Shown here in pieces: positions 8,081 to 17,246 of a DNA stretch of 64,000 nt. The position numbers and the translations under genes are program-made. This stretch comes from Streptomyces sp. CB02056. GTDB taxonomy: Bacteria; Actinomycetota; Actinomycetes; Streptomycetales; Streptomycetaceae. The number at the start of each line of letters is the position of its first letter. Position 1 is the first letter of the stretch. The notes beneath the pieces were generated by a model. It was not told the origin of the DNA and did no database searches. It was given only the letters and a program-made list of their open reading frames with translations. Location of the stretch: positions 61,541 to 125,540 of the forward strand of contig NZ_LIPD01000021.1 of assembly GCF_001905545.1 (NCBI RefSeq), read 5' to 3'.

Positions 8081-8096
8081 CTTGTTGAATAACAAG
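8081..8096. promoter_or_regulatory. Palindromic operator in the tetR/dehydrogenase intergenic region
   Basis: CTTGTT-GAAT-AACAAG is a 6-4-6 inverted repeat in an unusually AT-rich patch 24 nt upstream of the tetR start. Its symmetry and place between divergent genes fit a TetR dimer site. Confidence 0.55.
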
Positions 8097-8156
8097 TAAC
8101 TTCCGGAGCGGCGGGCATTCCCCCGACCCGCCGCCCCCGTGAGAAGGGAAGTCCCG

Positions 8157-9170
8157 ATGACCGCCACGATGCTCGCCGGCCGGCTCGACGTCGCGAAGGG
8201 CGCCTTCGCCGTGGAGGAGGTCCCCGTCCCGGCCCCCGGCCCGGGCGAGGTGCTGATCAAGGTGGAGGCCGCCGGCGTCTGCCTCTCCGACGTCCACCTG
8301 ATCGAGGGCATGCTCAAGCCGCTCTACCTCAAGGGCGACAAGGTCACCCTCGGCCACGAGGTCGCGGGCACCGTGCACACCCTCGGCGAGGGCGTGACCG
8401 GTACGGCCGTCGGCGACCGGGTGCTGCTGCAGGCCGGCGAGACCCGCGACGGCGTCGTGCACACCCGCGGCGTGGACTACGACGGCGGCTGGGCCGAGTA
8501 CGCGCTCGCCACCGCCACCACCCTGGTGCCGATACCGGACGAACTCCCCTTCGAGCAGGCCTGCTTCATCCCCGACGCGGTCTCCACCCCCTGGGCCGCG
8601 ATCACCGCCACCGGCGCCGTACGCCCGGCCGAGGCCGTCGGCGTCTGGGGCGTCGGCGGCCTCGGCGCCCACGGCGTGCAGCTGCTGCGGGCGATCGGCG
8701 CCTTCCCGATCGTCGCCGTCGACCCGCTGCCGGCCGCCCGCGAGCGCGCCCTGGCCTTCGGCGCCGACGCCGCCCTCGACCCGGCCGACCCGGGCTTCGC
8801 CGGGCTGCTGCGCGAGGCCACCGGCGGCCGCCCGCTGTCCGTCGCCTTCGACTTCGCCGGGGTCGCCCCGGTGCGCGAGCAGGCCATGGCCACCCTCGGC
8901 GAGCACGGCCGCCTGGTGCTGGTCGGCCTCACCAACAAGCCGCTGACCGTCACCAACGGCACCCTGGTCAGCTACCTGCGCCAGCAGATCCGCGGCCACT
9001 ACGGCTCCGAGGGCCAGGACGTCGTCGACCTGGTCAACCTGGTCCGCGGCGGCCGGCTGGAGTTCTCCCGCTCGGTGAGCGGCACCTTCCCGCTGGCCGA
9101 GGCGGCCCGTGCGGTCGAGGCGCTGGAGCACAAGGAGGGCGACCCGATCCGCCTGGTGCTCAAGCCCTGA
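8157..9170 (+). CDS. Zinc-dependent alcohol dehydrogenase (MDR family)
   Basis: A 337-aa medium-chain dehydrogenase. The catalytic-zinc region has Cys in AAGVCLSDVH and His-Glu in GHEVAG; the Rossmann fold shows GVWGVGGLGAHGVQLLRAIGA. The four-cysteine structural zinc lobe is absent: after GDRVLLQAG there is a short loop without Cys, and the third zinc ligand position reads IPDAVST with Asp. ATG 8157 follows AGAAGGGAAG and is preferred to the GTG at 8139. It probably oxidises or reduces an alcohol/aldehyde with NAD(P). Divergent from tetR with a shared operator, so induction by a substrate-like ligand is likely. Confidence 0.9.
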   Translation: MTATMLAGRLDVAKGAFAVEEVPVPAPGPGEVLIKVEAAGVCLSDVHLIEGMLKPLYLKGDKVTLGHEVAGTVHTLGEGVTGTAVGDRVLLQAGETRDGVVHTRGVDYDGGWAEYALATATTLVPIPDELPFEQACFIPDAVSTPWAAITATGAVRPAEAVGVWGVGGLGAHGVQLLRAIGAFPIVAVDPLPAARERALAFGADAALDPADPGFAGLLREATGGRPLSVAFDFAGVAPVREQAMATLGEHGRLVLVGLTNKPLTVTNGTLVSYLRQQIRGHYGSEGQDVVDLVNLVRGGRLEFSRSVSGTFPLAEAARAVEALEHKEGDPIRLVLKP

Positions 9171-9363
9171 CCCGACGCGCCACCGACCCGGCGCCGCACC
9201 TCCGGACTGAGCCCGGCAGGTGCGGCGCCGCTCCTTCCCGAGCGACCCCCGGACGGCCAACTCCACTCCCCCGTACGGGAAATGGCATGCACGCCACTAG
9301 CCAACCGGCCAGTAGCGCCCCTACCGTCGACTCTTCCGTGAGACTTCGACGGAGGAGTCCGCC

Positions 9364-12180
9364 TTGCGGTCACGCCAACACCAACGCCCCCGCCCCCGCT
9401 CCCTCCGACTCCCGGCCGCCGCCCTCGCCTCGGCCCTGCTCGTCACCGCCGCCCTCACCACCACCCCCACCGCCGCCGCGCCGGCCCCCGCGACCGCCGC
9501 CGCCAACGACTACTGCGGCGGCCACTGCGCCGACATCCTGCCGCCCGGCGAGAACGGCAACGCCACCCTCGCCGACATCCTGCTCAACCGGGCCTTCGGC
9601 ACCCGCCCCGCGCACACCGACGACCAGCTCGGCCCCTACGCCGCCCTCGCCTCCGGCTACCCCGGCCTGACCGAGGCCAAGCTGCGCGACTTCTTCAACG
9701 ACGCCTCCTTCGGCGTCCCCGCCGACCAGGTGGCCAGCACCACCAGCCCGCGCCCGGACGTCGCCATCGTGCGCGACAAGGCCACCGGCGTCCCGCACAT
9801 CACCGGCACCACCCGCTACGGCACCGAGTTCGGCGCGGGCTACGCCGCCGCCCAGGACCGGCTCTGGGTGATGGACCTCTTCCGGCACGTCGGCCGCGGC
9901 CAGCTGTCCGGCTTCGCGGGCGGCGCCGCCGCCAACCGCCAGCTGGAGCAGACCTTCTGGCAGGCCGCCCCGTACACCGAGGCCGAGCTCCAGCAGCAGA
10001 TCGACACCATCGCCGCCCGCGGCGGCCGGGCCACCCAGGCCCTCGCCGACGCCAACGCCTACCTCGACGGCGTCAACCAGTACGCCAAGGAGTCCTACAA
10101 CGCCCGCACCTTCCCGGGCGAGTACGACCTCACCGGGCACATCGACCCGATCACCAACGCCGGCTCGATCGAACCGTTCAAGCTGACCGACCTGGTCGCC
10201 CTCGCCTCCGTGGTCGGCGCCCTGTTCGGCTCCGGCGGCGGCGGTGAACTGGCCTCCGCCCAGGTCAAGTCGGCCGCCGAGGCCCGGTACGGCAAGGACG
10301 CCGGGGACGCGGTCTGGGCGTCGCTGCGCGAGGCGGACGACCCGGAGGCCGTCCAGACCCTGCACGACGGGCAGAGCTTCCCGTACGCCACCGTCCCCGA
10401 CCACCCGCAGGGCGAGGCACTGCCCGACCCCGGCTCGGTGGTGCCCGAGCGGGTCGTGTACGACGCCACCGGCTCCGCCGACTCCGCCACCACCGCGGCG
10501 AACGGCGTCCTGCCCGGGAACCTGCTCACCGCCCGGCACGGCATGTCCAACGCCCTGCTGGTCTCCGGCGCCCGCACCGACGACGGCCACCCGGTGGCCG
10601 TGTTCGGCCCGCAGACCGGCTACTTCGCCCCGCAACTGCTGATGCTGGAGGAGATCCAGGGCCCCGGGATCAGCGCACGCGGCGCCGCCTTCGCCGGCCT
10701 GAGCTTCTACGTGCAGCTCGGCCGCGGCCAGGACTACGCCTGGAGCGCCACCTCGGCCGGGCAGGACATCACCGACACCTATGCCGTCCCGCTCTGCACC
10801 ACCGACGGCTCCCCGGTCACCACCGCCGCCAACTCCTATAGCTGGCACGGCCAGTGCCTGCCCTTCGACCGGCTGGAACGCAAGAACACCTGGAACCCGA
10901 CCACCGCCGACTCCACCCCGGCCGGGTCCTACACCCTGGTGATGAACCGCTCCCGGTACGGCCTGGTCACCGCCCGCGGCACGGTCGGCGGCGCACCCGT
11001 CGCCTTCACCTCGCTGCGCTCCACCTACCGGCACGAGGCCGAATCCATCATCGGCTTCCAGGAGTTGAACGACCCCGGCGCGGTGCACGACGCGGCGGGG
11101 TTCCAGCAGGCGGCGCAGGACATCAACTACACCTTCAACTGGTTCTACGCCGACTCGCGCGACATCGCGTACTACAACTCCGGCAGCAACCCGGTCCGCG
11201 CGCCCGGCGTCGACCCCGGGCTCCCCGTGAAGGCCCAACCCGCCTACGAGTGGGCCGACTTCGACCCCGTCGCCAACACCGCCCGGTACACCCCGGCGGC
11301 CGAGCACCCGCAGTCCGTCAACCAGGACTACTACATCTCCTGGAACAACAAGCAGGCGAACGGCTACACCTCGGCCGGCTTCGGCAACGGCTCGGTGCAC
11401 CGCGGCAACCTGCTGGACGACCGGGTCAAGTCCCTGCTCGGGAACGGCGGCAAGGTGAGCCGGGTCTCGCTCACCCAGGCCATGGAGGGCGCCGCCCTGG
11501 CCGACCTGCGGGCCGAGGACGTGCTGCCCGACCTGATCCGCGTACTGCGCAGCGCGCCCGTCACCGATCAGGCCACCCTCACCGCCCTGCAACAACTGGA
11601 GGCCTGGCTCGCCAACGGAGGGCAGCGGAAGGAGACTTCACCGGGCAGCCACGGCTACGCGGACGCCACCGCGATCCGGGTGATGGACGCCTGGTGGCCG
11701 CTGGTCGCCGAGGGCGTCATGCGGCCGGGCCTCGGCGACCCGCTGTTCGGCGCGCTGACCGGCGCCCTCCAGATCAACGAGTCCCCCTCGGGCGGGCAGA
11801 CCGGCCCCGGCGGCGGCCCGGTGAGCGCCAACGAGGCCATCCCGCACAAGGGTTCGGCCTTCCAGTACGGCTGGTGGAGCTACCTGGACAAGGACCTGCG
11901 CGCCGTCCTCGGCGACCGGGTGGCCGGCCCGCTGGCCCGGCCGTTCTGCGGCGGCGGCGACCTCGCGGCCTGCCGGACCGTCCTGCTGACCACCCTGAAG
12001 CAGGCCGCCGCCCGGACGCCCGCCCAGGTCTACCCGGGCGACGCGGACTGTGCGGCCGGCGACCAGTGGTGCGCCGACACGATCATCCAGCGCCCGCTGG
12101 GCGGCGTGACGGACGCCAAGACCACCTGGCAGAACCGCCCGACCTACCAGCAGGTGGTGCAGTTCCCGAGCCACCGCTGA
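9364..12180 (+). CDS. Secreted penicillin-acylase-family N-terminal nucleophile hydrolase
   Basis: A 938-aa Ntn-hydrolase. TTG at 9364 is the only in-frame start after the RBS GGAGGAG (7 nt away) and gives a basic, hydrophobic signal peptide (~40 aa). The alpha chain includes the block GTEFGAGYAAAQDRLWVMDLFR. Autocatalytic cleavage is predicted before Ser395 in GMSNALLVSGARTDDGHPV, which would become the beta-chain nucleophile; the oxyanion/binding block FGPQTGYFAPQ follows. Relatives cleave penicillins, N-acyl-homoserine lactones or acylated lipopeptides; the substrate here is unknown. It is longer than AhlM-type enzymes (~800 aa). Single gene followed by a strong hairpin. Confidence 0.9.
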   Translation: MRSRQHQRPRPRSLRLPAAALASALLVTAALTTTPTAAAPAPATAAANDYCGGHCADILPPGENGNATLADILLNRAFGTRPAHTDDQLGPYAALASGYPGLTEAKLRDFFNDASFGVPADQVASTTSPRPDVAIVRDKATGVPHITGTTRYGTEFGAGYAAAQDRLWVMDLFRHVGRGQLSGFAGGAAANRQLEQTFWQAAPYTEAELQQQIDTIAARGGRATQALADANAYLDGVNQYAKESYNARTFPGEYDLTGHIDPITNAGSIEPFKLTDLVALASVVGALFGSGGGGELASAQVKSAAEARYGKDAGDAVWASLREADDPEAVQTLHDGQSFPYATVPDHPQGEALPDPGSVVPERVVYDATGSADSATTAANGVLPGNLLTARHGMSNALLVSGARTDDGHPVAVFGPQTGYFAPQLLMLEEIQGPGISARGAAFAGLSFYVQLGRGQDYAWSATSAGQDITDTYAVPLCTTDGSPVTTAANSYSWHGQCLPFDRLERKNTWNPTTADSTPAGSYTLVMNRSRYGLVTARGTVGGAPVAFTSLRSTYRHEAESIIGFQELNDPGAVHDAAGFQQAAQDINYTFNWFYADSRDIAYYNSGSNPVRAPGVDPGLPVKAQPAYEWADFDPVANTARYTPAAEHPQSVNQDYYISWNNKQANGYTSAGFGNGSVHRGNLLDDRVKSLLGNGGKVSRVSLTQAMEGAALADLRAEDVLPDLIRVLRSAPVTDQATLTALQQLEAWLANGGQRKETSPGSHGYADATAIRVMDAWWPLVAEGVMRPGLGDPLFGALTGALQINESPSGGQTGPGGGPVSANEAIPHKGSAFQYGWWSYLDKDLRAVLGDRVAGPLARPFCGGGDLAACRTVLLTTLKQAAARTPAQVYPGDADCAAGDQWCADTIIQRPLGGVTDAKTTWQNRPTYQQVVQFPSHR

Positions 12181-12188
12181 ACGACACC

Positions 12189-12216
12189 GCCGGTGCCCCC
12201 GGCCGGGGGCACCGGC
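12189..12216. terminator. Bidirectional terminator hairpin
   Basis: A perfect 12-bp stem (GCCGGTGCCCCC and its complement) with loop GGCC lies between the convergent acylase gene and the small gene ending at 12223. It can serve both. Confidence 0.8.
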
Positions 12217-12222
12217 GGCCGG

Positions 12223-12525
12223 TCACCTGGACCGCGCCGCGGTCTCGTCCTCGTCGCCCCGCAGGTTGCCGGCCTCGCTCCGCAGCCGCCTGCCCGCGAC
12301 CGTGTACGTCCTGGCCGTGCCCCGGTTCGTCACCCGGTCGCCGACCGCGCCCGCCAGCTCCCCGATGCTCTCCACCAGCCCGGCGAGCGCACCCAGCAGC
12401 GCCGCCTCCTCCTTCTCCGGGACCCTCTCGCGGGCGCTGTCCCGCGCCTTCGGCAGCGCGTTCTCCCGCACCTGCCGCTCCGCCTCGCCGACCGCTTCGA
12501 CCATCGCCCGTATCCCGCTGTCCAA
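12223..12525 (-). CDS. Small charged helical hypothetical protein
   Basis: A 100-aa protein that I do not recognise. It is rich in Glu, Arg and Ala and predicted mostly helical (EAERQVRENALPKARDSARE, then a hydrophobic LLGALAGLVESIGELAGAV helix). No signal peptide or membrane segment. The start is TTG at 12525 with GAGGGGG nearby; an internal ATG at 12504 is possible. Codon bias favours this frame over the overlapping plus-strand frames, whose products are low-complexity Ser/Pro/Arg. It stands alone between the acylase terminator and yceI. Confidence 0.55.
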   Translation of the reverse strand: MDSGIRAMVEAVGEAERQVRENALPKARDSARERVPEKEEAALLGALAGLVESIGELAGAVGDRVTNRGTARTYTVAGRRLRSEAGNLRGDEDETAARSR

Positions 12526-12700
12526 CCCGGCCCCCTCGTCTCCCCGTTCCTCCGACGTACCCCGCGAGCCTTCCCACCCCGTGCCCCACTTAGGCCCAGC
12601 CCGACGCGCGACCCGCGGGAACTGCCCCTAGCGTGGTCCGGGGACCGCCCGACCAGCCCCGGGCCGAGACCCGGGACCCGCACCAGGAGGCATGCCGACC

Positions 12701-13255
12701 ATGACCGCCAACCTCTCCGAACTCACCGGCGACTACGTCCTCGACCCCACCCACACCCGGATCGGCTTCGTCGCCCGCCACGCCATGGTGACCAAGGTCC
12801 GGGGCGCGTTCCACCAGTTCGAGGGCACCGCCCACCTGGACGGCGCCGACCCGTCCCGCTCCTCCGGCCAGGTGGTGATCAAGGCCGAGAGCATCGACAC
12901 CGGCGTGGAGCAGCGCGACCAGCACCTGCGCACCAACGACTTCCTGGACGCCCCCACGTTCCCCGACATCACCTTCCGCTCCACCGCGGTCGAGGCGCGC
13001 TCCGACAGCGACTTCCGGGTCACCGGCGACCTCACCATCAAGGACACCACCCGCCCGGTCACCATCGACTTCGAGTACACCGGCAACGCCGTCGATCCGT
13101 ACGGCAACCTCCGGGTGGGCCTGGAGGGCTCGGTCACCATCAGCCGCAAGGAGTACGGCGTCACCTGGAACGCGGCCCTGGAGGGCGGCGGCGTCCTGGT
13201 CGGCGACAAGGTCGTCCTGGAGTTCGACATCTCCGCGGTCCGCCAGAGCGCCTGA
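12701..13255 (+). CDS. YceI-family lipocalin-like protein
   Basis: A 184-aa YceI protein, an extended beta-barrel that binds polyisoprenoid or fatty amide ligands in characterised members. The family opening YVLDPTHTRIGFVARHAMVT is near the N-terminus, followed by SIDTGVEQRDQHLRTNDFLD and the block FPDITFRSTAVE. No signal peptide is present, as in most actinobacterial homologues. ATG 12701 is chosen because AGGAGG is 10 nt upstream; the ATG at 12692 would sit only one base after it. It may act in stress or redox-linked isoprenoid carriage, but no neighbour indicates a pathway. Confidence 0.88.
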   Translation: MTANLSELTGDYVLDPTHTRIGFVARHAMVTKVRGAFHQFEGTAHLDGADPSRSSGQVVIKAESIDTGVEQRDQHLRTNDFLDAPTFPDITFRSTAVEARSDSDFRVTGDLTIKDTTRPVTIDFEYTGNAVDPYGNLRVGLEGSVTISRKEYGVTWNAALEGGGVLVGDKVVLEFDISAVRQSA

Positions 13256-13374
13256 TCCGGACCCGCCCCGCCCGGAACGGGCCCGGAACGCCCGGAACAG
13301 CCGGAACCGGTCCCCCACGAACGGGTTCGCGCCGCGGCCCGCCGAACCGCCGGACCGCGGGGCGGCCGCCCGGC

Positions 13375-13380
13375 TAGTCT
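13375..13380 (+). promoter_or_regulatory. -10 element of a probable leaderless promoter
   Basis: TAGTCT lies six nucleotides before the ATG at 13387 and there is no Shine-Dalgarno sequence, fitting a transcript that starts at or next to the start codon. Confidence 0.4.
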
Positions 13381-13386
13381 CCTGGC

Positions 13387-14604
13387 ATGCCAACAGAAGA
13401 CTCCCTCGCGACCGGCCAGCGCTCCCTCGGCGACCCCGCCCTCGACTACCCGCTCTGGCCCCCGCTCACCGCCGGCTGCCCGCGCACCAGCACCGAGGAC
13501 GTCTCCTACCCCGTCGAGGTCGACTACGCCTACGACAAGGCCGACCCGGCGGGCCTGTTCGCCCCCGCCCCGGTGCGCGGCGGCCTGGAGCGCTGGGCCC
13601 CGCTGCTGCCGCCGCTGCTCGCGCCGGGCCTGGGCGAGGGCGCCACCCCGCTGGTGGAGGTCTCGCCCGGGGTGTACGTCAAGGACGAGTCCCGCAACCC
13701 CACCTGGAGCCACAAGGACCGGCTGAACCGCTGCACCACCAGCGCCGCCGTGGGCGCCGGCGCGCCGGGCCTCGCGGTCGCCTCCTCCGGCAACCACGGC
13801 GCCTCGGCCGCCGCCTACGCCGCCCGCGCCGGGCTGCCCTGCGTGGTGTTCACCGGCCCGGACACGCCGCCGAACGTCGACGCCTTCCTCAACGCCTACG
13901 GCGCGGTGGTCCTCCCGGTGCCGTGGGAGGCCCGCTGGCCGCTGCTGCGCCAGGTGGTGGACCGGCTGGGCCTGCACCCGGTCAGCAACCTGACCACCAC
14001 CCACACCGGGCACGCGTACGGCCCCGAGGGCTACAAGACCGTCGCGTACGAGATCTTCCAGGACGTCGGCCTGCCGAGCGCGGTGTTCGTCCCGACCGGC
14101 TACGGCGAGCTGCTGTTCGGCGTCTGGAAGGGGTTCGTCGAGCTGCACCGGCTGGGCCTGACCGCCGGGGTGCCGCGCATTCACTCCTGCGAGACGGCCG
14201 CCTCCGGTCCGCTCGCCCGGGCGATCGCCGACGGCCTGCCCGCCACCCATGTGACGGTCGGCCCGAGCGACGCCTACTCGATCACCTCCCCGGTCAGCGG
14301 CTACCGGGGCGTGCTCGCGGTCCGCTCGAGCGGCGGCCGGGCGCTGACCCTGGACGACGGCCAACTCGCCGACGCTCAGCGGGAGCTGGCCCGGGCGGGG
14401 CTGTGGACCGAGCTGTCCGCGGCGGCCGGTCTGGCCGGGCTGCGCAGCCTCGGCGAGCCGGACCTCTCCGACGGCCCGGTGGTCTGCGTGTCGACCTCCA
14501 GCGGCTTCAAGGACAAGGGCGTCGGCACCCGCAGGACCGAGCCGGTCGCCCCCGACTGGGACGCGGTCGAGCGCCGCCTGCGGGCGGCCGGCATCACCGG
14601 CTGA
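13387..14604 (+). CDS. Threonine-synthase-like PLP-dependent enzyme
   Basis: A 405-aa fold type II PLP enzyme. The Schiff-base Lys is in TWSHKDRLN near residue 115 and the phosphate-binding loop is ASSGNHGAS around residue 138. Later blocks include FVPTGYGELLFGVWKGF and CVSTSSGFKDKG, as in threonine synthase and cysteate synthase relatives. It probably performs beta- or gamma-replacement/elimination on an amino acid phosphate ester. Real threonine synthase normally sits with homoserine genes, which are absent here, so this is likely a secondary paralogue. ATG 13387 immediately follows a -10-like element. Confidence 0.82.
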   Translation: MPTEDSLATGQRSLGDPALDYPLWPPLTAGCPRTSTEDVSYPVEVDYAYDKADPAGLFAPAPVRGGLERWAPLLPPLLAPGLGEGATPLVEVSPGVYVKDESRNPTWSHKDRLNRCTTSAAVGAGAPGLAVASSGNHGASAAAYAARAGLPCVVFTGPDTPPNVDAFLNAYGAVVLPVPWEARWPLLRQVVDRLGLHPVSNLTTTHTGHAYGPEGYKTVAYEIFQDVGLPSAVFVPTGYGELLFGVWKGFVELHRLGLTAGVPRIHSCETAASGPLARAIADGLPATHVTVGPSDAYSITSPVSGYRGVLAVRSSGGRALTLDDGQLADAQRELARAGLWTELSAAAGLAGLRSLGEPDLSDGPVVCVSTSSGFKDKGVGTRRTEPVAPDWDAVERRLRAAGITG

Positions 14605-14746
14605 ACGCACGGTGCTTCACCGCCGCGAGGCGTGCTGTTCGCCTGCCCGTCCCTGCTCGTAAGGTCGCCGTAGGGTCGGTGTTCGCCGAGCGCCAGCAGG
14701 CTTGCACCCTCCGTCAACTCCCGCCTCCTGCCGAAGGGTAGCCACC

Positions 14747-16132
14747 GTGTCGCGTCCCCTCCGCCGCCTGCTGCCGCTCGCCGTCGCCGTCGCGGCGGTG
14801 CCCGTGCTCGCCCTGCCCGCCCTCCCGGCGGGCGCCGCCTCGTACGGCACCCCGACGATCACCTTCTCGGCCGGGTACCTGTCCGGCGCCGTCGGCGCCA
14901 CCGGCGACCCGACCGTGACGGTGACGGTCGCCCAGTCCGGCGCCGCGGCCTCGGCGCTGACCGTCGCCGCCTCGGCGACCACCCGCAGCGCCGTCGCCCG
15001 CACCGGCGACGTGACGGTGAGCGGCACCGGCGGCGCCCGCACCCTGGCGGTCGCCGCCCAGGGCGTCGGCTACGCCGACCTCACCATCAAGGTCACCGGC
15101 CTCGGCGGCAAGAGCGCCACCCGCACCCTGCACTACGCCGCCTCCCCCGCCGTCCAGTCCTCGGCGACCAGCCGCTACCTGACCGGCTCCAGCGACGCCT
15201 CGGCGGCCGTGGACGCGGGCGGCGGCTTCATCGTGGTCGGCGACGACGAGTCCAACACCCTGCGCCTGTACGACCGCAACAACTCCGGTGCGCCGGTCCG
15301 CACCTGGGACTTCAGCTCGGCCCTCGGCGTCTCCAAGGAGATCGACATCGAGGCCGCCACCCGGGTCGGCAACACCATCTACTGGACCGGCTCGCTCGGC
15401 AACAACAAGGACGGCGTGGTCAAGCCCGACCGGCACACCGTCTTCGCCACCACCGTCACCGGTTCCGGCGCCGACACCCAGCTGTCCCTGGCCGGCTCGT
15501 ACCACGGCCTGCGCGACGACCTGATCTCCTGGGACGACGCCCACGGCAAGCGCTACGGCTTCGCGGCCGGTGCCGCCGACGGCCAGGCGCCCAAGCAGAT
15601 CGACGGCTTCAACGTCGAGGGCCTGGAGTTCGCCCCCGGCAGCACCAGCACCGCCTACATCGGCTTCCGCGCACCGCTCACCCCGGCCGTCACCGGCGGC
15701 CGGGCGCTGCTCGTCCCGGTCACCAACCTCCCGTCCCTGATGAACGGTTCGGCCGCGCACGCGACCTTCGGCGACCCGGTCGAGCTGGACCTCGGCGGGC
15801 TGTCCGTCCGCGACATCCGCCGCAACGACCTCGGCCAGTACCTGATCGTGGCCGGCTCCTGGTCCGCCGAGGACAACTCCGCCCCGTACGCGCTCTACCG
15901 CTGGAACGGGCAGCCCGGTTCCAAGCCGACCAAGCTGATCGACCTGCCGACCAGCGACTACGGCGCCTGGGAGGCCGTCACGGACGTCCCGGACCTGGAC
16001 GCCCCCGGCGCCCGCGCCCAGCTGATCACCGACGACGGCTCCGCCGACCTCTACAACGACGGCACCGCCGCCAAGGACCTCACCCACCCCGAGTGGAAGA
16101 AGTCCCGCAGCACCTGGTTCACCCTGGGCTGA
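14747..16132 (+). CDS. Secreted DUF3616-like propeller protein
   Basis: A 461-aa exported protein. GTG 14747 has GAAGGG 8-9 nt upstream and starts directly at a signal peptide (SRPLRRLLPLAVAVAAVPVL, cut after GAA). Residues ~35-125 look like an Ig-like beta domain (SGAVGATGDPTVTVTVAQSG). From ~135 on, repeated beta strands (GGFIVVGDDESNTLRLYDR, EGLEFAPGSTSTAYIGFRAP) resemble DUF3616/SdiA-regulated-type beta-propellers. No catalytic residues are recognisable. The role is unknown; the architecture suggests an extracellular binding or phytase-like protein. A strong terminator follows. Confidence 0.7.
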   Translation: MSRPLRRLLPLAVAVAAVPVLALPALPAGAASYGTPTITFSAGYLSGAVGATGDPTVTVTVAQSGAAASALTVAASATTRSAVARTGDVTVSGTGGARTLAVAAQGVGYADLTIKVTGLGGKSATRTLHYAASPAVQSSATSRYLTGSSDASAAVDAGGGFIVVGDDESNTLRLYDRNNSGAPVRTWDFSSALGVSKEIDIEAATRVGNTIYWTGSLGNNKDGVVKPDRHTVFATTVTGSGADTQLSLAGSYHGLRDDLISWDDAHGKRYGFAAGAADGQAPKQIDGFNVEGLEFAPGSTSTAYIGFRAPLTPAVTGGRALLVPVTNLPSLMNGSAAHATFGDPVELDLGGLSVRDIRRNDLGQYLIVAGSWSAEDNSAPYALYRWNGQPGSKPTKLIDLPTSDYGAWEAVTDVPDLDAPGARAQLITDDGSADLYNDGTAAKDLTHPEWKKSRSTWFTLG

Positions 16133-16140
16133 CCGCGCGC

Positions 16141-16174
16141 CAGGGCCCTTCGGCACATCCGCCGAAGGGCCCTG
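16141..16174. terminator. Bidirectional terminator and left boundary of the PTM cluster
   Basis: A perfect 14-bp stem (CAGGGCCCTTCGGC with its complement at 16161-16174) and loop ACATCC separate the plus-strand secreted protein gene from the last minus-strand gene of the tetramate cluster. Confidence 0.88.
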
Positions 16175-16190
16175 CCGCACGTCCGTCCGC

Positions 16191-17246
16191 TCAGAGCTCG
16201 ACCAGCACCTTCCCCCGGTTCGCCGAACGGTCCAGGTAGAGGCCGCGGTAGGCCGCCGGGATGCTGTCGAACCCCCGGTGCAGCGTCTCCTGGTACGCCA
16301 GCTCCCCGCTACGGACCAGTGCGCCGAGGTCCCGCCGCAGCGCGGCCCAGTTCTCCTCGGTGAACCACTCCAGCGAGAAGATGCCGCGAATCGTGGTGCG
16401 CGGGAACATGATCATCGGCAGCAGCCGCGGCCCCGCCCAGTCCCCGCCGACCTGGCTCCCCCACTGCCAGCAGACGGCCACCCGGCTCTCCACCGCGAGC
16501 ATCCCGAAGACCACGTCGGTGAGCGCCCCGCCGAGGCTGTCGAAGTACCGGTCGATGCCCTCCGGCGCCAGCTCGGCCAGCTCCTTCCGCAGCCGCTCCG
16601 GCGCGTCGCCGTCGCGGTACAGCAGCACCCCCTCGAAGCCCAGCTCCCACAGCCGCTCCGCCTTCTCCGGCGAGGCCGTGGTGCCGATCACCCGGGCACC
16701 CCGGTGCCTGGCCAGCTGCCCGACCAGCGAGCCGACCGCCCCGGAGGCCCCGCTGACCAGAACCGTCGACCCGGGGCGCACGTCGAGGAACTTCTCCACC
16801 GTCCCCCAGGCCGTCATCCCGGGCCCGCCCAGGATGCCGAGCGCGGTGGTCAGCGGCAGGTCATCGCCGTAGTCGGCGGGGTCCAGCCGGCGGAAGGCCG
16901 GGAAGACCATCGGGAAGGTCCCGGTCTGCCAGAAGCTCGGCGCGCCGGTGCTGACCAGGTGGCTGCGCCAGCCGCCGAAGCCCTGCACCAGGTCGCCGAC
17001 GCCGAAGCGCGCGGCGGGCCCGGCCTCCACCACCTCCATGATCGAGTCCGCGCCCATGTGGTCGCCGATCGGCGTGTCCAGCGCGATGCCCTGGAGGTAC
17101 GGGTCGACCGAGACGTACCGGGTGCGCAGCAGCATCTCGTCCGCCGCGAGCCGGACGTCCACCTCCTCCACGACCTTCCGGTACATCCGCTCGACGTCCG
17201 GCACGCCGTCCACGTGCTCCCGCACGACCCACTTCTCGATCCTCAC
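16191..17246 (-). CDS. ftdE: PTM cluster MDR reductase (FtdE/IkaC-type alcohol dehydrogenase)
   Basis: A 351-aa zinc-free medium-chain reductase of the CurA/prostaglandin-reductase class. The N-terminal GroES-like domain has RTRYVSVDPYLQG; the NADPH fold has TVLVSGASGAVGSLVGQLA and the family Tyr/Arg-rich C-terminus. No zinc-ligand Cys set is present. In PTM pathways the homologue uses NAD(P)H for a reductive, Michael-type ring closure that completes the carbocycle. GTG 17246 overlaps the stop of the upstream flavoenzyme (GTGA), so it is the last, translationally coupled gene of the operon. Assignment rests on cluster order; the enzyme family itself is broad. Confidence 0.85.
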   Translation of the reverse strand: MRIEKWVVREHVDGVPDVERMYRKVVEEVDVRLAADEMLLRTRYVSVDPYLQGIALDTPIGDHMGADSIMEVVEAGPAARFGVGDLVQGFGGWRSHLVSTGAPSFWQTGTFPMVFPAFRRLDPADYGDDLPLTTALGILGGPGMTAWGTVEKFLDVRPGSTVLVSGASGAVGSLVGQLARHRGARVIGTTASPEKAERLWELGFEGVLLYRDGDAPERLRKELAELAPEGIDRYFDSLGGALTDVVFGMLAVESRVAVCWQWGSQVGGDWAGPRLLPMIMFPRTTIRGIFSLEWFTEENWAALRRDLGALVRSGELAYQETLHRGFDSIPAAYRGLYLDRSANRGKVLVEL

